From DASVTR01 sp033855775 (GTDB lineage Bacteria > Acidobacteriota > Blastocatellia > Pyrinomonadales > Pyrinomonadaceae): a DNA stretch of 39,944 bases. Below the pieces are notes generated by a model that worked only from the letters and a program-made list of their open reading frames with translations, was not told the origin of the DNA and made no database searches. Numbering within the stretch: the first letter of the stretch is position 1; every line of letters begins with the position of its first letter. The stretch covers positions 1 through 39,944 of the forward strand of contig JAWVFT010000073.1 of assembly GCA_033855775.1 (NCBI GenBank), written 5' to 3'. Positions 1 to 10,840 of the stretch are shown here, piece after piece. Position numbers and translations under genes: made by a program.

Positions 1-1
1 G

Positions 2-295
2 CGAAGCGTGAAGTTGGAGCAGACGACGGAAGAGGGCGAGACGCCGGTGCAGATAGTGGTGGGGACGGCGAACCCGAACAGCATGCCGGTGGTGGACAGG
101 ATTGCTTTGGACAAGGCCATCAGCCAGTTGCCGCCCGGCTACAAATCTGTGTTTCTGCTTCATGATGTGGAGGGGCATGAGCATGAAGAGGTCGCTAAGA
201 TTCTCGGCTGCTCGGTCGGGACATCGAAGTCGCAGCTTCATAAAGCGAGAATGAAACTGCGGCGGTTGCTCAGGCAGCAGCATCCGGTGATGTAA
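2..295 (+). CDS. RNA polymerase sigma factor, ECF type, C-terminal part
   Basis: This is the 3' end of a sigma-70-family gene whose beginning lies off the left edge. The frame is open back to base 2, and the GTG at base 8 is probably only an internal valine codon. The visible residues carry region 4: a helix around LPPGYKSVFLLHDVEG, then the helix-turn-helix EVAKILGCSVGTSKSQLHKAR and a basic tail ending RRLLRQQ. This region normally recognises the -35 element. The short spacing and SVGTSKSQLHKAR are typical of extracytoplasmic-function (RpoE/SigW-like) factors. No anti-sigma gene follows; the next gene is on the opposite strand. The family call is firm, but the regulon cannot be read from here. 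Confidence 0.85.
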   Translation, partial: RSVKLEQTTEEGETPVQIVVGTANPNSMPVVDRIALDKAISQLPPGYKSVFLLHDVEGHEHEEVAKILGCSVGTSKSQLHKARMKLRRLLRQQHPVM

Positions 296-327
296 AGCTG
301 TCACAAGAAAATATCTCAGAGCTTGAG

Positions 328-395
328 AGACAAAGGACACGAAGGAAGGCAAGGCTTTTCATCGTGTCCTTTGTCTTTCTCTTCGTGTCCTTTGC
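328..395. terminator. Palindrome between convergent genes, likely bidirectional terminator
   Basis: The 15-base arm at 328-342 (agacaaaggacacga) is perfectly complementary to 362-376, with a 19-base loop. A second near-copy of the right arm (cttcgtgtcctttgc) follows at 381-395, so the left arm could pair with either. The element lies between the 3' ends of the sigma factor gene (+) and the TonB receptor gene (-). A terminator role is inferred from that position. There is a short T run at 395-400 but no textbook U-tract. Confidence 0.5.
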
Positions 396-452
396 TTTTT
401 AGCGTTTCAATTTTTGGCGCGCGTGAAGTTGAAAGTTTCAGAAGATGAGCTT

Positions 453-3400
453 TTAGAAGATGAGCTTGACGCCGAGTTGAACGTTGCGCGGCAGGTTGGC
501 CTGGCTCGTTGTTTTGCCGAAGCTGGAACTGGTCGGGTCAGGGTTCGGGTTGTTGAATTGCGGATGGTTGAAGGCGTTGAGAAATTCGCCGCGCAGTTGC
601 AGGCGCATGGTTTCGTTGAAGAAGAAACTCTTGATGAGCGACAAGTCCCAGAGGTTGAGCGGTTGGCCGCGAAAGCCTGAGAGGCGCGTGGGGAACGTGC
701 GTATGTTTTCGGCGAGACGAATGCGCGGGTCGTTGCGTTGTCGCGCGGGGTCAACAAGGCCGCCAATGCGCACGGCTGCGTCTGTGAAGTAGAAGCCGCT
801 GGTGTCGAAGGTGGCATCAACGTTGGAGCCGTTGATATTGGCGCGAAGAGTTGAAGGGTCGCCGTTGAAATAGAGGTTGCCGAGTTCGAGCGGGCGACCG
901 CTCTGTGCTTGCCAGATGCCTTGCAGTTGCCAGCCGCCGAAGAGAGCGTCTGCAAAGTTGTTCCAATCGTTTCCCCAGAGACGTTTCTTGCCGAAGGGCA
1001 ATTCCCAGATGCCGCTCATGACGAGGCGATGCGGCGCGTCGTTGATGGAGATGCGTTTCTCGTATTCCGTGTCGGTCGGATTGAGAAACGAGATTCTTTC
1101 GAGCAGCTTCGAGAAGGTGTAGCTGGCGAGCAGCGTGTAGTCGCGCGTGAAGCGTTTCTCGACGCGGAATTGCCCGGCGTGATAGATGGACGAGCCGTCG
1201 TCGCGGCGCGTGCGGATGTTGCCGAATTGCGGAAAGGGTCTGAGCAGTTGTTCGCGCGGAACGAACGCGCCGTTGAGGCTCGTCCCCGGAGCCAGACCTT
1301 GAAAGGGATTGGCGACGTTGGCGTTCAGGAAATCTATCGTGGCCTGGTCGCGCGCGGGGCTGCGCGAGAGAAACTGGCGAGGCACGGCGTTGAGGATGTC
1401 CGTGTCGGTCGTCAGGTCAAAGCCTTGATTGCCGACGTAGGCCGCTTCAAAGAGCCATTGTCCGGGCAGTTCATGTTCGAAGCTCAAAGACCAACGTTGC
1501 GCCTGAGCGTTTCGTCTGTTGACGGGAACGAACTCTATGTCGCGCCCGATGAAGGTCGCAAGGCCGAGGCTGGCTCCGGGGGGCGCGACGATGCCTTCGG
1601 GGAAAGGGTCGAAGAGATTGGCGCGGAAGGTCAGGCCGCCGTCGAGCGTCGGGACAAGATTGACGGGCTGCGAAAAGCCGGGTTGCTGCACACCGTCGAT
1701 GATGAAAGGAATGGTATAGACGGCCCAACCGCCGCGCGCGACCGTGCGTTCACTGAGACGATAAGCAAAGCCTAGACGCGGTTGAAAATTATTCCTGTCC
1801 GGCGCCCAGAAGCCGCGCTCTTTATCGTTAGCGAAGAGCAAGCCGCCGCGCACGCGAAAGTCTGCGGGCGCGAGTTCGGGAATCGGTTGGGCGGCGTAAG
1901 CCGAGCGGGCCGCAGCCTCGATGGGGCTTGAGCTTTGTTCGTCAAAGCCGCGCACGTTGCGATTGAAGCGTTCGGTCGTCGCCGCTTCATAGTCGTAGCG
2001 AAGGCCGAGATTGAGCGTCAGCTTGCGCGTCAGTCTCCAATCGTCCTGAAGGAAGAGCGCGTGATAGAGCGTCTGGTTTGAGCGGGCGGCGTTGCGGTCT
2101 AAGAGTCCGCCGGTCGGCTGGCCTAAGAGCAGGGCGGCGAGGTCTTGACCGATGGAGGCGGCGGGCGAATTATCGAAGGGGCCGCGCGTGAAGTCCGTGC
2201 GAAAGTCGTAACGGCCAGCGGCGTGTCCGGGGCCGTTGGAGTTTTCGCGGTAGCTGCGAACGTCGTAGCCCGCGCGAAGGGTGTGCGCGCCCTTGATTCG
2301 TGTGACGGTCGGCTGCGCAGAGATGACCGTGTGTGTAATCCGGCTGCCGAGGCTGTCGCCGAGGACGGAAAACTCTCCCGTCTCGAAGCGCGGCAAATAG
2401 TCGTAGCCGGCGAAGGCAGCAGCCGTCTGCGCTGAGAAGCCGAGCGAGGCCGGAGTGAATGCGCCTTCGTGTTCTCTGACGGTCGGCGAAGAGAAGCTGG
2501 AAAAGCCCGCGCGGAAATTGAAGACGGTCGAGGGCGACATCGTGTAGATGTGGTCGTAGGTCGCGCCGTTGTTGTTGCGAAAGAGGAAGGTGCCGGTCGG
2601 GCGAATGCCGCCCACGACGCCCGTCCAGTTGCCGCGCGCTTCGCGGCGATTGTTGCGCGTGTAGCGGACGAAAGCGTTGTGTCGTTCGTTGTACGTGAAA
2701 TCGAAGCGCAGGGCTTCGGAGTTGAAGGTGTCGGAGCGCGGGCTGGCAGTGATGAAGTTGTTGCGTCCCTGCGCGTCGCCGCGCTGGTTGGGCAGCGGAT
2801 AAAACGAGAGATAGGCGCGGGCGATGTCGCTGATGCGTTCCTGCGGAATGATGTTGCCGGGAAACGCCGAACGCTCGATGCGCGAACCCACGCGACGCGC
2901 AGTGAGCGGGTCGTAGATGCGAATGCCGAGCGGCAGGAGCGCGGAAAAGTCTCCTTCGCGTTCCGCCAGCGTCGGGACGGTGAACTGTCCCGGCTCAGGA
3001 AAAGCGTCCTTCAAGCCTTCGTAAGCGAAGAAGAAAAAGAAGCGATTGCGACCGTTCCATGTGCGGCTGCGGCCTTCGCCGAAGCGCGGCAGGACGACGG
3101 GGCCGCCGAGGCTTCCGCCGTAACGATTGTAGCGCAGGGCGTCGCGCCCCTGGCCCGCGCGGTTCAGGAAAAAATCGTTGGCCGAGAGAATGTCGTTGCG
3201 CACAAACTCGTAGAGCGTGCCGTGCAGAGAGTTTGAGCCGTTGCGCAAGGTCACGTCTATGGTCGCGCCCGCCGTGTGTCCCTGCTGCGCGTCAAAGCTC
3301 AAGGTGACGACCTTAAATTCCTGCACGGCGTCGGCGGGCGGAACATAGGCGACGCGCGGCATACGGCTCTCCGTGTTAGGCGAGCCGTCGAGCGTGAACT

Positions 3401-4022
3401 CGTTGCCGCCGGGAGCGCCATCCGCGACGACCGAAGACGTGCCGAGATTATCGAAGGGGCGCGAGAATTTCAGGTCGCCCGTGAAGATGACGCCGGGGGC
3501 GAGGCGCGAAAGGACGAAGGGGTTGCCGTCCGAGAGCGGCAATTCGTTGATGCGACGACGGTCGATGACTTGCCCCGAAGAAGCCGTCGCGGCGTCGAGA
3601 AGCGGCGCATCGCTCGTCACGCTGACAAGCTCCGTGACCTCGCCCGCTTCCAGCAACAAATCGAGGTTGAGCTTATCGCCGACGCGAACTTCGACGCCCG
3701 CGCGCCGTAGCTTCTTGAAGCCTTTGGCTTCGATGATTAACTCGTACTGTCCCGGCGTGAGATAGAGCAAAGTATAGTTGCCGTCTTCGTCCGTGGCCGT
3801 CGAGGTGGCAATTCTGGTGGCCGCGTTGACGGCGACGACGCTCGCGCCTTCGACACTCGCGCCCGCCGCGTCGCTCGCGCGGCCCGTAATCGAACCGCGA
3901 AACTCCTGCGCCGCCGCAGGGCGCGCAAAGGCCAGCAGCCAGATTAGACAAACGGCCAACGAAAGAGCTTGAGACGCGCGAAGGACGAGAGACGCGCGCT
4001 TGATGATAGAGGCGAGCGGCAT
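453..4022 (-). CDS. Oar-like TonB-dependent outer-membrane receptor
   Basis: A large outer-membrane beta-barrel protein, probably importing a substrate with energy from TonB/ExbB/ExbD. From the chosen ATG at 4022 the protein is about 1189 residues. It opens with a signal peptide (hydrophobic ALSLAVCLIWLLAFA, likely cleavage after PAAA). Next comes a carboxypeptidase-regulatory-like beta-sandwich (GSITGRASDAAGASVEGA through GQYELIIEAKGFKKL), then a plug region (VIDRRRINELPLSDGNPF). The rest is a long barrel rich in aromatic and Asn/Arg strands, ending in phenylalanine (VQLGVKLIF). The near-C-terminal FLNAFNHPQFNNPN is typical of the acidobacterial Oar-like group. The frame stays open upstream with an ATG at 4118 and a GTG at 4190; 4022 is preferred because it gives a compact signal peptide. 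The substrate is unknown, and no SusD-like partner is adjacent. Confidence 0.9.
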   Translation of the reverse strand: MPLASIIKRASLVLRASQALSLAVCLIWLLAFARPAAAQEFRGSITGRASDAAGASVEGASVVAVNAATRIATSTATDEDGNYTLLYLTPGQYELIIEAKGFKKLRRAGVEVRVGDKLNLDLLLEAGEVTELVSVTSDAPLLDAATASSGQVIDRRRINELPLSDGNPFVLSRLAPGVIFTGDLKFSRPFDNLGTSSVVADGAPGGNEFTLDGSPNTESRMPRVAYVPPADAVQEFKVVTLSFDAQQGHTAGATIDVTLRNGSNSLHGTLYEFVRNDILSANDFFLNRAGQGRDALRYNRYGGSLGGPVVLPRFGEGRSRTWNGRNRFFFFFAYEGLKDAFPEPGQFTVPTLAEREGDFSALLPLGIRIYDPLTARRVGSRIERSAFPGNIIPQERISDIARAYLSFYPLPNQRGDAQGRNNFITASPRSDTFNSEALRFDFTYNERHNAFVRYTRNNRREARGNWTGVVGGIRPTGTFLFRNNNGATYDHIYTMSPSTVFNFRAGFSSFSSPTVREHEGAFTPASLGFSAQTAAAFAGYDYLPRFETGEFSVLGDSLGSRITHTVISAQPTVTRIKGAHTLRAGYDVRSYRENSNGPGHAAGRYDFRTDFTRGPFDNSPAASIGQDLAALLLGQPTGGLLDRNAARSNQTLYHALFLQDDWRLTRKLTLNLGLRYDYEAATTERFNRNVRGFDEQSSSPIEAAARSAYAAQPIPELAPADFRVRGGLLFANDKERGFWAPDRNNFQPRLGFAYRLSERTVARGGWAVYTIPFIIDGVQQPGFSQPVNLVPTLDGGLTFRANLFDPFPEGIVAPPGASLGLATFIGRDIEFVPVNRRNAQAQRWSLSFEHELPGQWLFEAAYVGNQGFDLTTDTDILNAVPRQFLSRSPARDQATIDFLNANVANPFQGLAPGTSLNGAFVPREQLLRPFPQFGNIRTRRDDGSSIYHAGQFRVEKRFTRDYTLLASYTFSKLLERISFLNPTDTEYEKRISINDAPHRLVMSGIWELPFGKKRLWGNDWNNFADALFGGWQLQGIWQAQSGRPLELGNLYFNGDPSTLRANINGSNVDATFDTSGFYFTDAAVRIGGLVDPARQRNDPRIRLAENIRTFPTRLSGFRGQPLNLWDLSLIKSFFFNETMRLQLRGEFLNAFNHPQFNNPNPDPTSSSFGKTTSQANLPRNVQLGVKLIF

Positions 4023-4198
4023 CAAGGACGCGCGAAGGATAAGCCGCGCTGTGTGGCTCTTGAAGCTCCGGCAGTTGTGGCTCTCGTTTAAACTGACGAT
4101 GGGTAGAACCTCTGTCATGCTTCGGCGAAATCGGAAGGCGCTCGAAATTCGGGAAACCACGCGGGGCAGCGGAAAAGCACACTTTATCACGGGCCGGA

Positions 4199-6694
<2,496 letters not shown>

Positions 6695-6876
6695 GAGGAA
6701 ACAACTTTTGCGACTATCTCTCTCTGGGCGCGTCCAACAACAAGCGACTCTATTATAGGATGATAAAAAGTCAAGAGTCATCCATTCAACTCACAAAGGC
6801 TTTGCTTGGGCGGCCCTTGTGGCCACAGCCGCGAAGGATGAGAGCGACGGCGCTTGAGTTGTTCAGAGCGGGGCTT

Positions 6877-7653
6877 TCATCGTTCGCTCATGAAGCGCAA
6901 GAGTTCGCAGACCAATTCGTCGGGCGCGTTATAGTTGACGGCGTGCGCGGCCTGCGGGATGACGACGAGGCGCGCTCTGGGCAACAACGCGGTCGCGTCT
7001 TCCATCCACTGCTGCGGGACAATCGGGTCTCTGCCGCCGCGCACGACGAGCGTTTGCGCGCTCATCAAAGGAAGCTTGTCTTCGATGCGGTCAACGAGCG
7101 CGTGGCGGAGTGTGCGCGCGGCGCGAAAGATTCCGGCGCGCAGGTAATCCGCGATAGCGAGCGGCGTCAGGCTCAAGGGTTCGCGCAGGGCGTCGAGCAG
7201 CAGGCGCATGACCTGTCGCATGAAGACGCGGGCGCGCGGGTCAATCGTCGGGGCGACCAACACGGCCCGCTCAACTCTTTCGGGATAGCGCACTGCGAAA
7301 TCAACTATAATCTGCGCGCCGAGCGAATTGCCGACCAGCAAGACCTGTTCAAGCCCGCAGGCTTTCATCCATGCCGCGAGGGCGTCGGCGAGTTCGGGAA
7401 CGGTGAGGGCGCGCGGCGGCTTATCGCTCAGGCCGCAGCCGGGCAAGTCTGGGGCGAAGACGCGCGCATGAGTCGCGAGACGCTCGGCGGTCGGCATCAT
7501 GTAGCGGCTGGAAACGCCGAGGCCATGCACCAGCACGACGACGGGAGCAGCCGACGGCGCGCGGTCTTCGATGACGCGCGCGTGCATCCGCAGCTTCTCA
7601 ACCTGCGTCCAGAGGCTACGGGGTTTCAGTTGTGCTCGGCGGTCTGCGTTCAA
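6877..7653 (-). CDS. Alpha/beta hydrolase
   Basis: A soluble alpha/beta-hydrolase-fold enzyme of about 258 residues. It has the oxyanion motif VLVHGLGVSS, the nucleophile elbow GNSLG, an acid in GGRDPIVP, and the catalytic histidine in AAHAVNYNAP near the C terminus, so the triad is complete. A lid-like insert (MRQVMRLLLDALREPLSL) lies between the nucleophile and the acid. Substrate cannot be read from sequence; esterase or C-C hydrolase activity are both possible. The start is uncertain. TTG codons occur at 7653 and 7683, and the first ATG (7587) would remove a likely first beta strand (WTQVEKLRMHARV). Starting at 7683 would overlap the divergent gene at 7672 by 12 bases, so 7653 was chosen. 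No clear ribosome-binding site supports either. Confidence 0.82.
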   Translation of the reverse strand: MNADRRAQLKPRSLWTQVEKLRMHARVIEDRAPSAAPVVVLVHGLGVSSRYMMPTAERLATHARVFAPDLPGCGLSDKPPRALTVPELADALAAWMKACGLEQVLLVGNSLGAQIIVDFAVRYPERVERAVLVAPTIDPRARVFMRQVMRLLLDALREPLSLTPLAIADYLRAGIFRAARTLRHALVDRIEDKLPLMSAQTLVVRGGRDPIVPQQWMEDATALLPRARLVVIPQAAHAVNYNAPDELVCELLRFMSER

Positions 7654-7671
7654 GTATGCTGGCAGGATAAC

Positions 7672-8772
7672 ATGCGGCGACAACTTCTCATCCGTAATTT
7701 CGGCATCGGCTTTTACCTCGAAACCTTTCTGGTCGCGGCGGTGGCGGCGATTCTGACGATTCGTTTATTCCTGAGCCTGACGGGCTACCCGCAACTCGGC
7801 GGCAGCGGCCTGCACGTCGCGCACGTCCTCTGGGGCGGGCTGTTGATGATGGCCTCGATTATCATCCTGCTCTCGCTGTTGGGAAAGGCGGCGGAGTTTC
7901 TGGGAGCGATAACGGGCGGCATCGGCTTCGGGGTCTTCATAGACGAAGTGGGCAAGTTTGTGACGAGCGACAACGACTATTTCTTTCGCCCGTCGGTCGC
8001 CATCATGTACGTGATTTTCATACTGCTCTTTATGGCGGGGCGCGCTCTGCAAACGCGCGGCGGTTTTTCGAGCCGCGAGTATCTCTTAAACGCGCTGCAT
8101 GAGATGGAAGAGGTCGCGCTCGACAATCTGGACGAGGAGGAGCAACAACGCGCGCTCGCCTATCTTGAAAAGAGCGAGCCCGCGAACCCGCTCGTCGCAG
8201 CCCTGAAGGATTCGCTGGCGCAGGCCAACCTGTGCGAGCGTGCGCGGCCCGGACTGCTCGCGCGGGCGAAAGTTCTGGTCAGAACTTTCTATCGTCGCAT
8301 CGTCCCTTCGCGCTGGTTCACACGCGCGCTCGTGGCCTTCTTCATAGGGCAGTTAATCTTCAAGCTGCTCTACGTCTTCGTGCTGATATTCTTCGTCGGC
8401 CTGCGGCGCGAGCAGATACTCGACTATCACATTCTGGGGCGCGTGGCCGGGCAGATGAGCCAGCTGTCGGCCTTCGATTGGGCGGGCATCTGGTTTTCTT
8501 TGTTGTCGGGTTTCTTCGTGCTCTGCGGCGTCTGGTCTTTGCGCCGCTCAAGGCTCTTCGCCTATCGCATGTTCGAGCGCTCGATACTCGTCTCCATCTT
8601 TCTCTCGCAGGTCTTCGCCTTCTACAAAGAGCAGTTTTCTGCTCTGCTCGGATTGCTCTTCAACATCGTCATCCTGCTGGCCCTGCGCTTCATGATTGAA
8701 CGCGAAAAGACGGCGGCCGCCGTCGCTTCGCAGAAGGTTGAAGCGACAATTGGAGCAACGACTGAAGGATGA
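7672..8772 (+). CDS. Multi-pass membrane protein of unknown function
   Basis: A protein of about 366 residues not recognised as a named family. Hydrophobic segments suggest about eight membrane passes. Four are N-terminal (around FLVAAVAAILTIRLFLSL, VLWGGLLMMASIIILLSLLG, ITGGIGFGVFIDEVGKFV and AIMYVIFILLFMAG). A charged cytoplasmic or periplasmic segment of roughly 110 residues follows (MEEVALDNLDEEEQQRALAYLEK), then four C-terminal passes ending LLGLLFNIVILLALRFMI. The ATG at 7672 has a good Shine-Dalgarno sequence (ggcagga at 7661-7667). The frame is open far upstream, but that part is antisense to the hydrolase. The stop overlaps the next gene by four bases (ATGA), so the two are translationally coupled. 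Confidence 0.82.
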   Translation: MRRQLLIRNFGIGFYLETFLVAAVAAILTIRLFLSLTGYPQLGGSGLHVAHVLWGGLLMMASIIILLSLLGKAAEFLGAITGGIGFGVFIDEVGKFVTSDNDYFFRPSVAIMYVIFILLFMAGRALQTRGGFSSREYLLNALHEMEEVALDNLDEEEQQRALAYLEKSEPANPLVAALKDSLAQANLCERARPGLLARAKVLVRTFYRRIVPSRWFTRALVAFFIGQLIFKLLYVFVLIFFVGLRREQILDYHILGRVAGQMSQLSAFDWAGIWFSLLSGFFVLCGVWSLRRSRLFAYRMFERSILVSIFLSQVFAFYKEQFSALLGLLFNIVILLALRFMIEREKTAAAVASQKVEATIGATTEG

Positions 8773-9935
8773 AGAAAGACGTGATTATCATCGGCGGCGG
8801 GGCGGCTGGCCTGTTCTGCGCCATCGAAGCGGGCAAGCGCGGGCGCAGCGTCGTCGTGCTTGAACACTCAGACCGCGTTGGCCGCAAGATTGCCATCTCC
8901 GGCGGGGGCCGTTGCAACTTCACCAACCTGCACACGACCGCAGATAACTTTCTTTCGGGCAATCCGAACTTCTGCAAGTCCGCGCTCTCGCGCTACACGC
9001 CTGCCGACTTCGTTGCGCTGGTCGAACGCCACCGCATTCGCTATCACGAGAAGAAGCTCGGCCAGCTTTTCTGCGACCGTCATTCGAGCGAGATTATCAA
9101 CCTGCTGCTCGCAGAGTGTGAACGAGCGAAGGTGTTGATTCGTCTCAACTGTCACGTCCGCGAAGTGAAAAAAGACGCGACGTTCAAGCTTGAGACGAAT
9201 CAAGGCGATTTTGAAAGCGAGGCTCTCGTCGTTGCGACGGGCGGGCTGTCCATACCGAAAATCGGGGCGACCGATTTCGGCTATCGCGTCGCGCGCGAGT
9301 TTGGCCTGCGCATACGCGAGACGCGCCCCGCGCTCGTTCCCCTGACCTTCGCCGCGCAAACGCTCGCTAAACTTAAAACGTTAAGCGGCATTTCGATTGA
9401 CGCGCTCGTCGCCTGCAACGGAGCCGGGTTTAGAGAGAACATGTTGCTGACGCATCGCGGCTTGAGCGGCCCGGCTATCCTGCAAGCCTCTTCCTACTGG
9501 CGGCGCGGCGACGCGCTTTCCATCAACCTCTTGCCTGAGCAGGACGCGGCGCAGTTGTTCGCCGCCGAACGCCGCAGCCAGATGGAACTCGCCAACCTGC
9601 TCAGCCAGTTTTTGCCCAGACGCTTCGCGCACGCATGGTGCGAGCTATACGCGCCCTCGCGCCCGCTCAATCGCTACACGCCGCGCGAACTGGAAGAGAT
9701 AGCCAGCCGCCTGCACGACTGGCGACTCGCGCCCGACGGCTCCGAAGGCTACCGGAAAGCGGAGGTCACGGCGGGCGGCGTTGACACCGACGAGCTATCT
9801 TCAAAGACGATGGAAGCCCGCCGCGCCCCCGGCCTCTACTTCATAGGCGAAGTCGTGGACGTGACCGGACACCTCGGCGGCTTCAACTTTCAATGGGCAT
9901 GGGCCTCCGGCTTCGCCGCCGGACAGTTTGCGTGA
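8769..9935 (+). CDS. BaiN/HI0933-family FAD-dependent oxidoreductase
   Basis: A flavoprotein of 388 residues of the HI0933/YhiN/BaiN family. The N terminus has a Rossmann dinucleotide motif (IIIGGGAAGLFCAIEAGKRG, about 6-25). It is followed by the family signature GRKIAISGGGRCNFTN, the mid-protein VVATGGLSIPKIGATDFGY, and the C-terminal FAD-contact region GLYFIGEVVDVTGHLGGFNF. Length matches the family. Members bind FAD; BaiN has been linked to bile-acid reduction in gut bacteria, but most members have no known substrate, so a general oxidoreductase call is safest. It overlaps the membrane-protein gene by ATGA, suggesting one transcript and perhaps a functional link. Confidence 0.92.
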   Translation: MKKDVIIIGGGAAGLFCAIEAGKRGRSVVVLEHSDRVGRKIAISGGGRCNFTNLHTTADNFLSGNPNFCKSALSRYTPADFVALVERHRIRYHEKKLGQLFCDRHSSEIINLLLAECERAKVLIRLNCHVREVKKDATFKLETNQGDFESEALVVATGGLSIPKIGATDFGYRVAREFGLRIRETRPALVPLTFAAQTLAKLKTLSGISIDALVACNGAGFRENMLLTHRGLSGPAILQASSYWRRGDALSINLLPEQDAAQLFAAERRSQMELANLLSQFLPRRFAHAWCELYAPSRPLNRYTPRELEEIASRLHDWRLAPDGSEGYRKAEVTAGGVDTDELSSKTMEARRAPGLYFIGEVVDVTGHLGGFNFQWAWASGFAAGQFA

Positions 9936-9999
9936 GCAAAACAGGCGTTTCCCCTGCATTTCCGCGCCTTTACGGCTGCTTCGAAGGTCGAAAAACCTG

Positions 10000-10062
10000 C
10001 TCAGATTGCTCCAATCTGGACTCAGATTAGAGTAATCTGAGTCCAGATTGGAGCAATCTGAG
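10000..10062. repeat. Perfect 30-bp inverted repeat with 3-base loop
   Basis: Bases 10000-10029 are the exact reverse complement of 10033-10062, separated only by gag. It starts 65 bases after the stop of the flavoprotein gene and merges into the 21-bp tandem array. It could end transcription from both sides, although no T-tract follows, or it could be a by-product of inverted duplication of the array. Confidence 0.9.
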
Positions 10063-10208
10063 ATGAGACGAGAGTAATCTGAGTCCAGATTGGAGCAGTC
10101 TGAGTTCAGTTCAGAGCAATCCGAGTTTAGCTTGGAGTAATCTGACCTCGGACGAGAGCAATCTGAGATGAGATGAGAGCAAGCTGAGTTCGGTTGAGAG
10201 CAATCTGT
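10030..10208. repeat. 21-bp imperfect tandem repeat, about 8.5 units
   Basis: Eight consecutive units start at 10030, 10051, 10072, 10093, 10114, 10135, 10156 and 10177, with a partial ninth at 10198. Each begins with a form of GAGYAATCTGAG; the second half varies (gtccagatt, atgagacga, ttcagttca). The period is exactly 21 throughout. Stops (gag taa) interrupt one plus frame. The minus strand reads through part of the array as leucine-rich heptads, but no start or conserved protein leads into it, so it appears to be non-coding. It fills the gap between convergent genes. Confidence 0.88.
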
Positions 10209-10241
10209 GCGCGCGGGATTCGGGATTGAGGGCAGCGGCGA

Positions 10242-10799
10242 TTATTTGTCGGCTTCGGCTTGAGCGGCGGAGAGGGCTTTGAGCAGTTCGCAGGTGGCTT
10301 GCACGTCGCGCGCGGCGCGGTGGTTGCCGCCCGCGAGGCCGAAGTGGGCGCAGGCATCTTCCAATGTCAACGAACGCTTGGCCCCGGTCAGTTTCTTCGC
10401 CAACTGCATCGCGCAACGCCAGCCCCACTCGCGCGTGATGTGATGATAACGCGAGCAGGTCGCCGCCAGCGCGCGACGGTCGAAGGCCGCGTTGTAGGCG
10501 ACGAGAAGGCGATTCTCGATGAGCGTTGAAAGCGCGGGCCAGATGTCCGTCCACTGCGGCGCGCTCCTGAGTTCCGACTTGTCGAAGCGATGATGCTTCG
10601 AGGGCGGCGGCAAGGCGTTGAAGACGGGCTGCACCAGCGTCTCGTAAACAATCCGCCCCGTAGTTTCGCCGATGGCGATTTCGATTATCTCAATCGTCGG
10701 CCCCGCCCCGACCGTCTCCGTGTCGAGGATGAGCGCGCGTTCGGTCAACTCGTAGACTTCGAGCGCGGGCGTGTAAAGCTGTTTCGTGTTGAAGTGCAT
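10242..10799 (-). CDS. DnaQ-like DEDDh 3'-5' exonuclease
   Basis: A 185-residue exonuclease-fold protein resembling the epsilon proofreading subunit. The acidic motifs are present in order: ExoI as LILDTETVGAG (DxE), ExoII as LVAYNAAFDRRAL, and ExoIII as NHRAARDVQAT (HxxxxD), which makes it DEDDh type. The family removes nucleotides from 3' ends with two metal ions. It is a stand-alone exonuclease domain without polymerase, UvrC or BRCT fusion. It is the last gene of a minus run after the XPB-like helicase and DUF790 nuclease, 41 bases after the latter, so it may act with them in repair. The ATG at 10799 has no obvious Shine-Dalgarno sequence, consistent with expression from an upstream promoter. 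Confidence 0.9.
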   Translation of the reverse strand: MHFNTKQLYTPALEVYELTERALILDTETVGAGPTIEIIEIAIGETTGRIVYETLVQPVFNALPPPSKHHRFDKSELRSAPQWTDIWPALSTLIENRLLVAYNAAFDRRALAATCSRYHHITREWGWRCAMQLAKKLTGAKRSLTLEDACAHFGLAGGNHRAARDVQATCELLKALSAAQAEADK

Positions 10800-10840
10800 C
10801 AGAGCAAAACCCGTCGCGGCAAACCCGTTGAGCCACGGCC

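Noticed and set aside
909..3236. Long plus-strand open frames within the TonB receptor gene
   Set aside because: They are antisense shadows caused by high GC content; they show no domain or ribosome-binding site, and the minus strand codes a clear receptor.
10030..10208. CRISPR array
   Set aside because: Units are contiguous with no unique spacers, and no cas gene is near.
10111..10220. Coiled-coil coding heptad on the minus strand through the 21-bp array
   Set aside because: It is an out-of-frame extension of the exonuclease gene region with no start of its own and is interrupted by stops.
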